From Flavobacteriales bacterium (GTDB lineage: Bacteria > Bacteroidota > Bacteroidia > Flavobacteriales_D > Crocinitomicaceae), in the NCBI GenBank assembly GCA_947449575.1, contig CANFRV010000021.1, positions 1 to 64,000 on the forward strand: a stretch of 64,000 bases of DNA, written 5' to 3'. The notes under the pieces are model-generated. The model was not told where the DNA came from, ran no database searches, and saw only the letters and a program-made list of their open reading frames with translations. Positions 56,301-64,000 of this stretch are shown here, in pieces (the stretch's first letter is position 1; the number at the start of each line of letters is the position of its first letter). A program made the translations under genes and the position numbers.

Positions 56301-59156
56301 TTAAGTAACCATTTCTTTCGGGAAAACAACATCATGATATTTTTTAATTGCAAATGCTCGTTCGAGATCTTTCGTTAAATCAATTTTCTTTCCACATTTT
56401 GAGTTTGAACAAACTAATAAATTTATTTCTTTTATATAGGGCTCAGCTACAAGTTGAACAGTTTGACTTCTATCTGCAATGTTAGGTATATTGAAGCCAA
56501 CCAGTGAAAGATTATATAATTTTTGTTGAAATTGTTCTTCACTTAATTTACCTTGTGAAAATAAAAACCACCAACCACCATCATTTTTTCTTCTCCCAGA
56601 TGAACTCACAATTTCACGATTAAACGAATTTTGTCTGAAAAATTCAATTATTACCGTCCGTTTATTAGAATCTCCTCCATTTATCATGGTGTCACCACAT
56701 TCATTACAAAATATTATACCTTGATCCTTGTGACCTTCATGATGGCAGGTATAATTTCTGCTATTTGTTTTCAAATTATCAATTCTTCGTTTCAAAGCGA
56801 TATTTGAACAACAAGAATGGCAATTCTGGCATATATACCATCCGCATTCTTCACTTTTATAACCCGCAGGTGAACATTTAACACTATCTCTACTATCTAT
56901 AATATCTGAACATCTACCGTTTAAACAATGACTTATATAAATTGATTTATCATTCTTACTCTCCTCACAGTCAGTATTTGTGCAACAAAAATAATTTACT
57001 CCCCAAAAAGCATAATTTGATTTACCTTTGGGCCTTAAAATATGCTTACAAGACCTGCAATTCATATGACTAAAAAAACGATTCAATTTATTTATCACAT
57101 TTAAATAAAGCTCTAAATCAATTTCGTTATACTCTATTTTCAAGATATGAAGAAAGTCCATAAGTGAATAATTTTCCCAATCTACAGATGAATGAAGGCT
57201 TCTAGATGGTTCATGACAAGGTTTGTTTCCACACCACCAGAATTCTTTATTCGTTATTTCATGCAGATTAGGGACGGAGGATCCTTTTTTAAGGGATTTT
57301 CTTCCATCACAGTATGAATGCATCTTCGGGTAATCAAAGCTACTTCTTTCGTATTTTAATTCGATCGTCTTTTCACCATCTTTGTCAATGATCTCCTTTT
57401 TATTTACTTTACATCTTCCTCCACATGTATCGAAGAATCCTTCGATTTCCAATATATCTTCGGGATCATTTATTTGATTAACAACTATTTCAAAAATTTT
57501 AGATGTAATATTCTTTTCGTCAAACGATTTATATTCATTTAACTCTTTGACTATATTTAAAATAATACTTGTGGAAAAATCTAATTTTGTTCCGTCAACT
57601 TTTTGAATCGATTTACTAATCTCATAGTCAATAACATTTAAATTTGTGAATTCATCCAATTCAAGTGAAACTCTACCTTCATGTATATACTTTAGTACTT
57701 TTTTAACAAACCTTCTTTGCTCAAAAGAACTAAGAGTGATTATATATGGTTTGAATAGTGGATAATCTAGTTCCTCAATATAACCATCAATCCACAGGTT
57801 TAATTTATAGTATTCTGGGACAATTCTTTGTAATTCTGCCAAGACTTTTTCACAAGTTTCAGGGGTATAGTCTGTTGAAATTTGTAATATTGTTTTTATA
57901 TCAGAATAATTCGACTTTGCTTCTTTAAAGTCTAAATTAAGAATACTTTTAAAGATAATATTTATTCTATCCTCTTGATTACATTTTGAAAATATTTTTT
58001 CCTTTTCAGAATCATCTAAATTATTTAATATTAATGCAATATGATCAATTTGACATATGTCAAGTATATCGATTAACCATAATTTATGTGCAATTTCTAT
58101 ACTAACTTTAGAAGTGCATAGGTTCTTGTAAGCAATTAGATTATCTGGTAAATATCCTTCTAAGAAATAAAAATAATCTCTAATATCATCTAAATTTGCA
58201 AAGAACTCGCTTTGCAATTCATTCTGAATAAAATGAGTATTAGAATCCAACAAGATTTTTAAAGCAATTTTAGAATCCTTTGATTTTTTAATTATTTCAG
58301 CACGTAGATCTTTTTCAACTACCCAAAAATCTCGCAAGAAGAAATTCTGATTATGATTATGTATCGAATCAAACAAGTCGGTAAAAATTGGATCCTCAGT
58401 TACTAAAATAAATTTTAATAACTTAGAGATTTGATCATTATCAGAAGTTCCTTTATAAATTAAATGAAGTAAAAGTTTTTGTCTGATTTCACTGTTTAAC
58501 TTATTGAAGACTTTTTCTTGAATATGATTTTCAAATGATTCAAAAGAAGGAATTAAATATTCCTCATCGATATAGTTTACTTTATTTTCTAACCACAGAT
58601 CTAATAAGGTCTTTTTATCTATTGATTTATAAAAAAACAACTCTAATTCCTCTGAAAAAGAATTGTCTATCTTTTTTAAAAATAAAATGGTTTCAATGAT
58701 TATTTTAGAGTCAAACTGATCATTTTTCTGGTTAAAATCATCAAAAACAATAGTTTTAAGACGGCTTAGGGATTCTATCTTTTTCTCTTCATTAAATTCT
58801 CTATAAATAATAAGTATTCTATTTTCTAGATAAAATTTGATTTTTTTGGAATCACTGTTCTCTGGTCCCTTAATTGCTGATAACAACTCATTAAATAAGA
58901 ATTCTAAATCAATTTCATTTTCTATTAAACGGACATTGTAAGCCTCAAAAGATCCCTTTTTATGTTTTGATTCTTTTGAATTAAATATTACTACTGCATC
59001 TTCTTTAAAACTAGAAAGTTCCTCCGTTTGATCAATTAAATTTTCATTGAAATAATGTTGTCCAACTAACGGATGTCTTACAAATCCATATTTTGCATTG
59101 CGTATCTGATCATAAAACCAATCAACAATTCCTATATATTTAATATTATCTTTCAT
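56301..59156 (-). CDS. Large protein with N-terminal cold-shock-like OB domain and C-terminal zinc-rich region
   Basis: Residues 1-80 of this 951-residue protein follow the cold-shock-domain layout: IKYIGIVDWFYDQIRNAKYG, then FVRHPLVGQHYF, then FKEDAVVIFNSKESKHKKGS and AYNVRLIE, so it should bind single-stranded RNA or DNA. Residues about 90-560 are helical with no motif. From about 575 to 930 there are many Cys/His clusters: FDTCGGRCKV, WWCGNKPCHEPS, CRSCKHILRP, FCCTNTDC, CGWYICQNCHSCCS, IFCNECGD and CSNSKCGKK, implying several zinc sites. It follows the tandem OB-fold gene by 12 bp and is probably the large nucleic-acid-handling component of the receiver-HEPN operon. Confidence 0.7.
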   Translation of the reverse strand: MKDNIKYIGIVDWFYDQIRNAKYGFVRHPLVGQHYFNENLIDQTEELSSFKEDAVVIFNSKESKHKKGSFEAYNVRLIENEIDLEFLFNELLSAIKGPENSDSKKIKFYLENRILIIYREFNEEKKIESLSRLKTIVFDDFNQKNDQFDSKIIIETILFLKKIDNSFSEELELFFYKSIDKKTLLDLWLENKVNYIDEEYLIPSFESFENHIQEKVFNKLNSEIRQKLLLHLIYKGTSDNDQISKLLKFILVTEDPIFTDLFDSIHNHNQNFFLRDFWVVEKDLRAEIIKKSKDSKIALKILLDSNTHFIQNELQSEFFANLDDIRDYFYFLEGYLPDNLIAYKNLCTSKVSIEIAHKLWLIDILDICQIDHIALILNNLDDSEKEKIFSKCNQEDRINIIFKSILNLDFKEAKSNYSDIKTILQISTDYTPETCEKVLAELQRIVPEYYKLNLWIDGYIEELDYPLFKPYIITLSSFEQRRFVKKVLKYIHEGRVSLELDEFTNLNVIDYEISKSIQKVDGTKLDFSTSIILNIVKELNEYKSFDEKNITSKIFEIVVNQINDPEDILEIEGFFDTCGGRCKVNKKEIIDKDGEKTIELKYERSSFDYPKMHSYCDGRKSLKKGSSVPNLHEITNKEFWWCGNKPCHEPSRSLHSSVDWENYSLMDFLHILKIEYNEIDLELYLNVINKLNRFFSHMNCRSCKHILRPKGKSNYAFWGVNYFCCTNTDCEESKNDKSIYISHCLNGRCSDIIDSRDSVKCSPAGYKSEECGWYICQNCHSCCSNIALKRRIDNLKTNSRNYTCHHEGHKDQGIIFCNECGDTMINGGDSNKRTVIIEFFRQNSFNREIVSSSGRRKNDGGWWFLFSQGKLSEEQFQQKLYNLSLVGFNIPNIADRSQTVQLVAEPYIKEINLLVCSNSKCGKKIDLTKDLERAFAIKKYHDVVFPKEMVT

Positions 59157-59168
59157 TGTATTTAACTA

Positions 59169-59786
59169 TTAAAATGGCCAATTTTCAGGATTTGAATCAT
59201 CAAACTTTTGTGTATTATCAATCAATCCCTTTTCGACAAGTTCAATTTTCCAAGCTTTAATTTCTGTAATCCAATTTTGACTAAAATTTCTACTTTCTAC
59301 TAATAATTCTAAAGAAACGATATCTCCAATTGAAAAATCAGTTATATCAATTTTATTATTCACAAATGACACACAAAATCTTTTATCACCTAAAGTAAGT
59401 GGTTCAAAAATTATTTCTTTTTTACTCCAAGTTTCCCCAACTTTTTCTGGTAAAAACTCTACTATTTTTGCATTCGTTTTGAGAGGTTTAATACCCGAAA
59501 CCCAAGAGCGTAAAATGTTTTTTACAGTTGATGGATTTTCTTTTAATAGTAATTTAGAATAATAGTTTCCATTATACAATTGGCTCTCAATTTTTAAATC
59601 AAAATCGTAATCAGAACCAATTATCAAATCAGAAATATCAAATAGATCATTCCAAATCGTTAGAACTACTTTTTTTGGATAAGTATCTTTTGTCAGAACA
59701 ACAATATTTTGTCTTTTCCAATTTCCATAAGCACTAGATCCAGTTTCAACAGGAAGTAATTCAAAAAATTTGGCCGTAAGTATCAT
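59169..59786 (-). CDS. Tandem DUF3127-like OB-fold protein with SSB-like tail
   Basis: The 205-residue product contains two OB-like repeats: LLPVETGSSAYGNWKRQNIV ... YPKKVVLTIWND, then FLPEKVGETWSKKEIIFEPL ... ESRNFSQNWITEIKAWKIEL. It ends DDSNPENWPF, an acidic aromatic-Pro-Phe tail as in SSB. Single-domain DUF3127 proteins have about 115 residues, so this is a duplicated form. It overlaps the 168-residue gene upstream by 4 bp. It probably binds single-stranded nucleic acid. Confidence 0.72.
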   Translation of the reverse strand: MILTAKFFELLPVETGSSAYGNWKRQNIVVLTKDTYPKKVVLTIWNDLFDISDLIIGSDYDFDLKIESQLYNGNYYSKLLLKENPSTVKNILRSWVSGIKPLKTNAKIVEFLPEKVGETWSKKEIIFEPLTLGDKRFCVSFVNNKIDITDFSIGDIVSLELLVESRNFSQNWITEIKAWKIELVEKGLIDNTQKFDDSNPENWPF

Positions 59787-60289
59787 AATTGATTATTTTG
59801 ATTTTTTAATTCTAAACTTAATTGTTCAATGCATTTCAAAATTTGCTCAAAAACAGATTTTCTGAATTTTAAAATGTCTTCAAGATCTTTAATTTTGTTT
59901 TCATCATGATCATAAAATCTATAACCAAGAGAATTGCTTTTTACTCCCGAATAGATTAAACACGGTAATTTTTCACTGACATAACGAATTTGTTTTTTAC
60001 CTGTCTCAAAATTATCGAGTTCATCAAAAAAATGGTTCTCGTTTTTATTGAATTCTAAAACTTCAATTTTAGATATTGTCCTAAATTCCTCTTTCAATTT
60101 TAAATTATTAAAGGAAATTGTAAGAAAACCATACAAATTTGTAAATGCTATATCTAAACCATAAAAATCTTTTGAAATGAATGTTAAAATTTCATTCTCT
60201 GTATTTATATAAATCGCAAATCCTTTATCAACAAAGTGATCAATCATATACTTTGTCCATTTTTTTTCATCTACTTTTTTTATCGGCAT
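59783..60289 (-). CDS. Hypothetical protein in the receiver-HEPN operon
   Basis: The 168-residue product starts MPIKKVDEKKWTKYMIDHFV and has alternating beta segments (NEILTFISKDFYGLDIAFTN, then LTISFNNLK). It ends with a helical stretch SVFEQILKCIEQLSLELKNQ. No family is recognised. It sits between two DUF3127-type genes, 55 bp after one and overlapping the other by 4 bp. This placement suggests it works with the OB-fold proteins. Confidence 0.6.
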   Translation of the reverse strand: MPIKKVDEKKWTKYMIDHFVDKGFAIYINTENEILTFISKDFYGLDIAFTNLYGFLTISFNNLKLKEEFRTISKIEVLEFNKNENHFFDELDNFETGKKQIRYVSEKLPCLIYSGVKSNSLGYRFYDHDENKIKDLEDILKFRKSVFEQILKCIEQLSLELKNQNNQL

Positions 60290-60344
60290 AATTAAGATTT
60301 TTACAAATCTATTTCCTTTTTATGCAATATATCTGCACAGCAAA

Positions 60345-60698
60345 TTAAAAAGGTAAACCATCATCTGGCTTTTCATCTAAATCCAAAGGAGTAATATCGT
60401 TTAATTTATTTTGAGTTAAAGAACCAGATGAAATTAATTCTATTTTCCAAGCCTTTAAATCGGTATACCAACGACCAGAAAATTCTCGACTTTCTGCTTC
60501 AAAATCAATCATTAAGGTATTACCTATTTCCAATTGTTGTGCATTGATTTTATCTCCCCAAATGGAAATGCACACATTTTTAGGATATTGACCATCAGTT
60601 TCTACAATGATGTCTTGTTTCCTCCATTCGCCGTTTTTGCCTGAGCCTGTTTGAATTGGAAGTAGTTGTTTGAGTTTTGCTGTTAATTGCATTTTCAA
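60345..60698 (-). CDS. DUF3127 SSB-like OB-fold protein (paralogue of 41237-41584)
   Basis: The 117-residue protein has LPIQTGSGKNGEWRKQDIIV, WGDKINAQQLEIGNT and SREFSGRWYTDLKAWKIE, nearly identical to the DUF3127 protein at 41237-41584, and ends EKPDDGLPF. The acidic C-terminal tip with Pro-Phe fits partner recruitment by SSB-like proteins. Its ATG overlaps the stop of the receiver-HEPN gene by 4 bp. Two close paralogues in two different candidate systems suggest repeated recruitment of this ssDNA-binding module. Confidence 0.82.
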   Translation of the reverse strand: MKMQLTAKLKQLLPIQTGSGKNGEWRKQDIIVETDGQYPKNVCISIWGDKINAQQLEIGNTLMIDFEAESREFSGRWYTDLKAWKIELISSGSLTQNKLNDITPLDLDEKPDDGLPF

Positions 60699-62347
60699 TT
60701 TATTTGTTTAATTATTCTTACCAAATTCTCTAGCAGAGCCACACACTTCTCTGCATCTGGTTGCTTTTTACCAGGATGGCTAACATTATTTCTATATTCC
60801 TTGAAGTCATAAAACTTTTTATAGTAAGTAAGTCCATCCAATCTTAATCGTTCAATAATGAATGTAATAAAACCATGAAAAACATTTCCAAAGGGAAAAT
60901 CATAAGGGACTAATTTTCGTTTCTTTTCATCGAATTTTTTAATATGAAAACCTCCTTTTTTTATGCTATTTTCAATTTTATGCTTGTAGATATATTCAAC
61001 AATTAAATAAATTGAAATAAAAGAGTGATTTAGTAGGTTTTGAAATTCCCCTCTGCCAATCCTTTCATTATGATTCATTCTTTCCAAAAGTGCACAGGAT
61101 ATGCTCAGTTGGTTCATTATATCTATTTCAAATTGTGATTTGATATCATTTTTTCCGGTGTTAATATTAAATTCTCGATTATCCACAAAATGATTAGTTA
61201 ATTCTTTTGTTAGAGAATATAATTTTCTTAAATATTCTGATCTATTGAAACATCCTTTAACTTGTAATTGAAGATTTTTTAAGTTATTAGTTGTTTGATT
61301 TATTGAGACATTAAATTCAGGTGATTCTTTTAAATAATAACCATCTGCACCTTGATCTAGCAGAGATTTAAGATTCCAAGTCTTATTTGATGCTGTAAAA
61401 ATAATAACTTGATTTCCTTGGTTAATTGATTTGATTTTTTGAAGTATTTTCATCCCAGAGAAATCTTCAGTTTTCAAATTCTCATCTTCATCCAAACCGT
61501 TTAAACGGAGATCTACCAAATATAAATCGAAACTTTCATTTTCAATAATTTTCTTGCTACTCTCTGAGAATGACTCATATTCTTTTACTTTTTCGTTTAT
61601 TACTACGAAATCATCTAATGAGGAAGTTTTAAATATTTTTTTTAAAACAGAATCCCAACCTTTATTCGCCTCATCATCGATGTATAAAATCCTTTTAGAT
61701 TTGGCTTCAATAATTAAGTTTTCATATTGGAAATCTGGCTCCAAACGATTATCACCATTTATTAATGGTAAATTGTTTACAGCAACGACAAATTTAAAGT
61801 GAATTGATTTCTTAAAATCTGCATTATCATCTAAAACCAATGTATTTGCAGCTCTATCTAAAGCATATGCGCCCCAAATATTCGCTAGAGAGTGCCTTCC
61901 CACAGTTTCATCAGGTTGAATATTGATTTGTTTTAAAAAACCAGTCAAATATTCTGATTCTTTTATTACCTCAATATATTCAATTTCTCGTTTAACCATT
62001 TCCAAATCGAAATCACAAAAATGTGTACCGGCAGTAGATAGAATATGATTATACCCTCGAGAACTTATCATAATTTGACTTAATGATTGTGAACTAATGA
62101 ATAAAATTGGAGTTAAAACCTTATTTCGCAGTTGCTCTATGCTAAGGCGAACGTGATAACCTATCTGTAATGAAGCGATAGGATTATCTGTTATCTCTAT
62201 GACTAGCTTTTCAATGTCGTTAGTTTTAAATAGATTAATAACCCAGTTATGAATTTTAATTTCATTATCAAAATTTTCAACCTTGATAAAATTGCAACCT
62301 AATTCACCAAGGACATCACTATTTCCAAGTATGTATGTTTTTTCCAT
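60695..62347 (-). CDS. Receiver-HEPN fusion protein
   Basis: The 550-residue protein has a central response-regulator receiver domain (about 217-345). It has an intact acidic pocket YIDDE (D224/D225), phosphoacceptor D279 (LYLVDLRL), T318 (IIFTAS) and K340 (YYLKESPE). The C-terminal domain (about 405-550) is helical and ends KEYRNNVSHPGKK, whose R519-x4-H524 fits the Rx4-6H motif of HEPN ribonucleases. The N-terminal 200 residues are unassigned and perhaps another degenerate receiver. I read it as an RNase controlled by phosphorylation. It overlaps the upstream receiver-like gene by 29 bp and the DUF3127 gene by 4 bp. Confidence 0.75.
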   Translation of the reverse strand: MEKTYILGNSDVLGELGCNFIKVENFDNEIKIHNWVINLFKTNDIEKLVIEITDNPIASLQIGYHVRLSIEQLRNKVLTPILFISSQSLSQIMISSRGYNHILSTAGTHFCDFDLEMVKREIEYIEVIKESEYLTGFLKQINIQPDETVGRHSLANIWGAYALDRAANTLVLDDNADFKKSIHFKFVVAVNNLPLINGDNRLEPDFQYENLIIEAKSKRILYIDDEANKGWDSVLKKIFKTSSLDDFVVINEKVKEYESFSESSKKIIENESFDLYLVDLRLNGLDEDENLKTEDFSGMKILQKIKSINQGNQVIIFTASNKTWNLKSLLDQGADGYYLKESPEFNVSINQTTNNLKNLQLQVKGCFNRSEYLRKLYSLTKELTNHFVDNREFNINTGKNDIKSQFEIDIMNQLSISCALLERMNHNERIGRGEFQNLLNHSFISIYLIVEYIYKHKIENSIKKGGFHIKKFDEKKRKLVPYDFPFGNVFHGFITFIIERLRLDGLTYYKKFYDFKEYRNNVSHPGKKQPDAEKCVALLENLVRIIKQIN

Positions 62348-63050
62348 ATTTAGTGTAACTTTCTAAAATTGTATTAATATTTTTTTTAAAATCTTGAACT
62401 CGAATTGTTTGATTTTTTACTGATTTCAAAATAGCTTCAAGATCCGAAGTTGGTAGCGCATCTTCAATAAATTTTTCGAAACTACTTTTTATCGACATGA
62501 TATCAGACAACTGCAAAAAATCGGCATTGCTTTTACTTTGCAAGGCTATTAGTATTTCTGCGCCTAGTTTGATATTCTGCGCCGCAGCATAATTTTTGCC
62601 TATAGCTATTATCTTAAGTTCTATCTTTTGGGTCTGCTTATAGTTATCAAGAAAATCATATAATCTTTCATAGAAAATATTTTTTTTGATTCCTCTTATG
62701 TACTTAAGGTCTTCGTTTGCTTCAAAGTCTGGTTCACCCATTGAATTACTGAATAGAACCAAAGGAATTGTCTTACCTTGCATGGAAATAAAATCTTTTA
62801 TTTTTATGACATTGGTAATCGATCCTGAAATAAAACCTTGAGTATCTTGAAAGTCCTCAGTTGTTGAATGGAGTAAAATGCAATCTGCAGATTTTAAAAA
62901 TTCTAAATGACTAAAATCTACTAGACTTTTTCCTATTTCTAATTTGTCTATTACCTTGATAAAACCGTCAAATACCCCTTCTTCAAGGAAAGTAATATTA
63001 TAATTCTGTTGTCTCAGATTATTCTGATTATCGTCAATTAAATAAATCAT
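62319..63050 (-). CDS. Degenerate receiver-domain protein
   Basis: The 243-residue product begins MIYLIDDNQNN, the acidic pair of a receiver domain. The phosphoacceptor strand reads DCILLHSTTED, with His where Asp is expected, and later strands give LVLFSNSMGE (Ser/Thr position) and IRGIKKNIF (Lys position). The receiver is therefore probably unable to be phosphorylated in the normal way. The C-terminal 100 residues are helical and unassigned. It lies 2 bp after the upstream gene and overlaps the receiver-HEPN gene, indicating a shared complex. Confidence 0.6.
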   Translation of the reverse strand: MIYLIDDNQNNLRQQNYNITFLEEGVFDGFIKVIDKLEIGKSLVDFSHLEFLKSADCILLHSTTEDFQDTQGFISGSITNVIKIKDFISMQGKTIPLVLFSNSMGEPDFEANEDLKYIRGIKKNIFYERLYDFLDNYKQTQKIELKIIAIGKNYAAAQNIKLGAEILIALQSKSNADFLQLSDIMSIKSSFEKFIEDALPTSDLEAILKSVKNQTIRVQDFKKNINTILESYTKYGKNIHTWK

Positions 63051-63052
63051 TT

Positions 63053-63958
63053 CTATTTATAATAAAAGGTTAAAATATGTGTGAAACCTTCAACATTTGA
63101 ATCAATCGTTTCAACTGCTGGTGTATCGTTATCTCTTAAAATATTAACTCTAGAAGGTTTGTCTTCAATTATTGTTTCCACCGACCAGTAACAATAACCT
63201 TCCAAATTTGCACTAATTTTTCCTATGCTCCCTTTTTCCTTCCATTCGCGCAAAATAACTTGTAGTTCCTTTTTAGGATATGAGTTATGATGAGTAATAT
63301 AGAGTTTGCGAATAAAAAACTCATCTTGTATACCAAATTCATAACTTATTGTTATCTTCTTTCTGTAATCTGATGAAGATCTATCTTTAATTTCTTTAAA
63401 AATGGTTTCTAGTGCTATTTTAAGGAATTTTACATGAGTATAGAAATCTGCCTTATCAAGATCACATTTTTTTATTTCATAACTTGTAATGTCTTTTTCT
63501 AGTACTTTTACAAGGGTTGCGTCAATCAATTTTTCTAGATTTGGATCCTTGATTCTTGTAATTCGCTTAAAATCATTTATAATGCCCTCATATTTTTCAT
63601 TTCTTATAGGGTGTAAACTATTTTGTTTAGACCAGTGTCGCAACTCTTCAGATGCCCAACCTGTATTTATATTAATGTCTTTTGTATAATCATCTGATAT
63701 AGATGTCCATGATGCTTGCTTTGAATCAAAAGCAAATTCTTTTACAATTCGCCATAAACTTGGAGGAATATCAAGTTCTCTAGTGTGATCACTAAAAACT
63801 TGAAATGCAGAACGTAAAAATTCATCTATATTAAAATCGGTGTTTTCATCAAAGTCATGAGTCAGATATTTTAATCCGTCTCGCTTATTAAACAAAGACA
63901 TAAATTCTGCAACATGTTTTGGGTTTGGAATTTTTCGATTTTCATTTTCTTGAATCAT
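63053..63958 (-). CDS. Hypothetical protein, possibly a degenerate histidine-kinase-like ATPase; may extend past the right edge
   Basis: From the first ATG at 63958 the product has 301 residues, but the frame remains open to base 64000, so the true start may lie outside the window. The C-terminal half resembles the order of a HATPase_c domain: a FLKIALETIFKEIKDRS helix, a strand ISYEFG, RKLYITHHNS where the G1 box would be, GSIGKISANLEGYCYWSVET where G2 would be, and a closing GFTHILTFYY strand. The key Asn/Asp/Gly residues are not conserved, so ATP binding is doubtful. It is the first visible gene of the receiver-HEPN operon and fits a sensor role. Confidence 0.55.
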   Translation of the reverse strand: MIQENENRKIPNPKHVAEFMSLFNKRDGLKYLTHDFDENTDFNIDEFLRSAFQVFSDHTRELDIPPSLWRIVKEFAFDSKQASWTSISDDYTKDININTGWASEELRHWSKQNSLHPIRNEKYEGIINDFKRITRIKDPNLEKLIDATLVKVLEKDITSYEIKKCDLDKADFYTHVKFLKIALETIFKEIKDRSSSDYRKKITISYEFGIQDEFFIRKLYITHHNSYPKKELQVILREWKEKGSIGKISANLEGYCYWSVETIIEDKPSRVNILRDNDTPAVETIDSNVEGFTHILTFYYK

Positions 63959-64000
63959 CCCTATTTCTAACTCATAATTACTTTTGTTTATGTCGTCTTG

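Noticed and set aside
1-64000. CRISPR array, rRNA operon or complete insertion sequence
   Set aside because: No regularly spaced repeats, rRNA-like sequence, transposase or paired terminal repeats were seen while reading the window.

Overview
The window looks like chromosomal DNA from a Bacteroidota bacterium, probably of the Flavobacteriales type. The base composition is AT-rich. Several candidate promoters fit the Bacteroidota -7 pattern TAnnTTTG. The proteins are typical of the phylum: YD-repeat surface proteins with 'SGFTPIGVSDMVDPFTGDF'-type N-termini and DUF3127 OB-fold proteins. The lineage is an inference; there is no rRNA or tRNA gene to settle it.

Left part (1-21.5 kb, all minus strand): one operon-like run of seven exported or surface proteins. 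In transcription order these are a probable outer-membrane beta-barrel protein with a coiled coil (19451-21523), two small exported proteins, a 1852-residue SpvB/RHS-type surface protein, a short YD-repeat protein, a small exported protein and a giant RHS/YD-repeat protein. The giant protein has at least 3577 residues, leaves the left edge inside its RHS core, and carries a long beta-propeller-like insertion between its YD repeats.

Boundary (21.5-22.45 kb): mostly non-coding, with a strong hairpin terminator and two imperfect copies of a sequence resembling a tRNA 3' end. They may mark an old integration site.

Right part (22.5-64 kb): a dense defence and accessory island. (a) A WYL regulator with a palindromic operator candidate, then a DEDDh exonuclease and two DUF262 (GmrSD-type) proteins in a tight operon. 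(b) A cyclic-phosphate-processing receiver-domain gene, a small DUF6140-like gene and a broken ADP-ribosylglycohydrolase start. (c) A small mobile-element-like cluster with an excisionase-type HTH protein. (d) HAD-like and N-formylglutamate amidohydrolase-like genes. (e) A DUF262-DUF1524 protein. (f) A retron (msr-msd RNA with perfect 12-bp a1/a2 arms plus a retron RT) between a DnaB-like helicase gene and a possible clamp-like gene. It is followed by an RtcR-like CARF-sigma54 activator and a DUF3127 SSB-like gene. Sigma54-type -24/-12 sequences lie before both the helicase gene and the SSB-like gene, so the set reads as a ligand-inducible, replisome-like retron module. (g) An SspABCD-type single-strand phosphorothioation system, with sspA in an operon with a GHKL ATPase, a PC4-like ssDNA-binding protein, an SF2 helicase and a PLD nuclease, converging on sspB-sspC-sspD. 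(h) VanZ-like and small unknown genes. (i) An operon of up to eight genes running in from the right edge: a possible degenerate histidine-kinase-like ATPase, a degenerate receiver, a receiver-HEPN fusion, three OB-fold or unknown small proteins and a 951-residue cold-shock-like/zinc-rich protein. Items f, g and i are the best candidates for undescribed biology.
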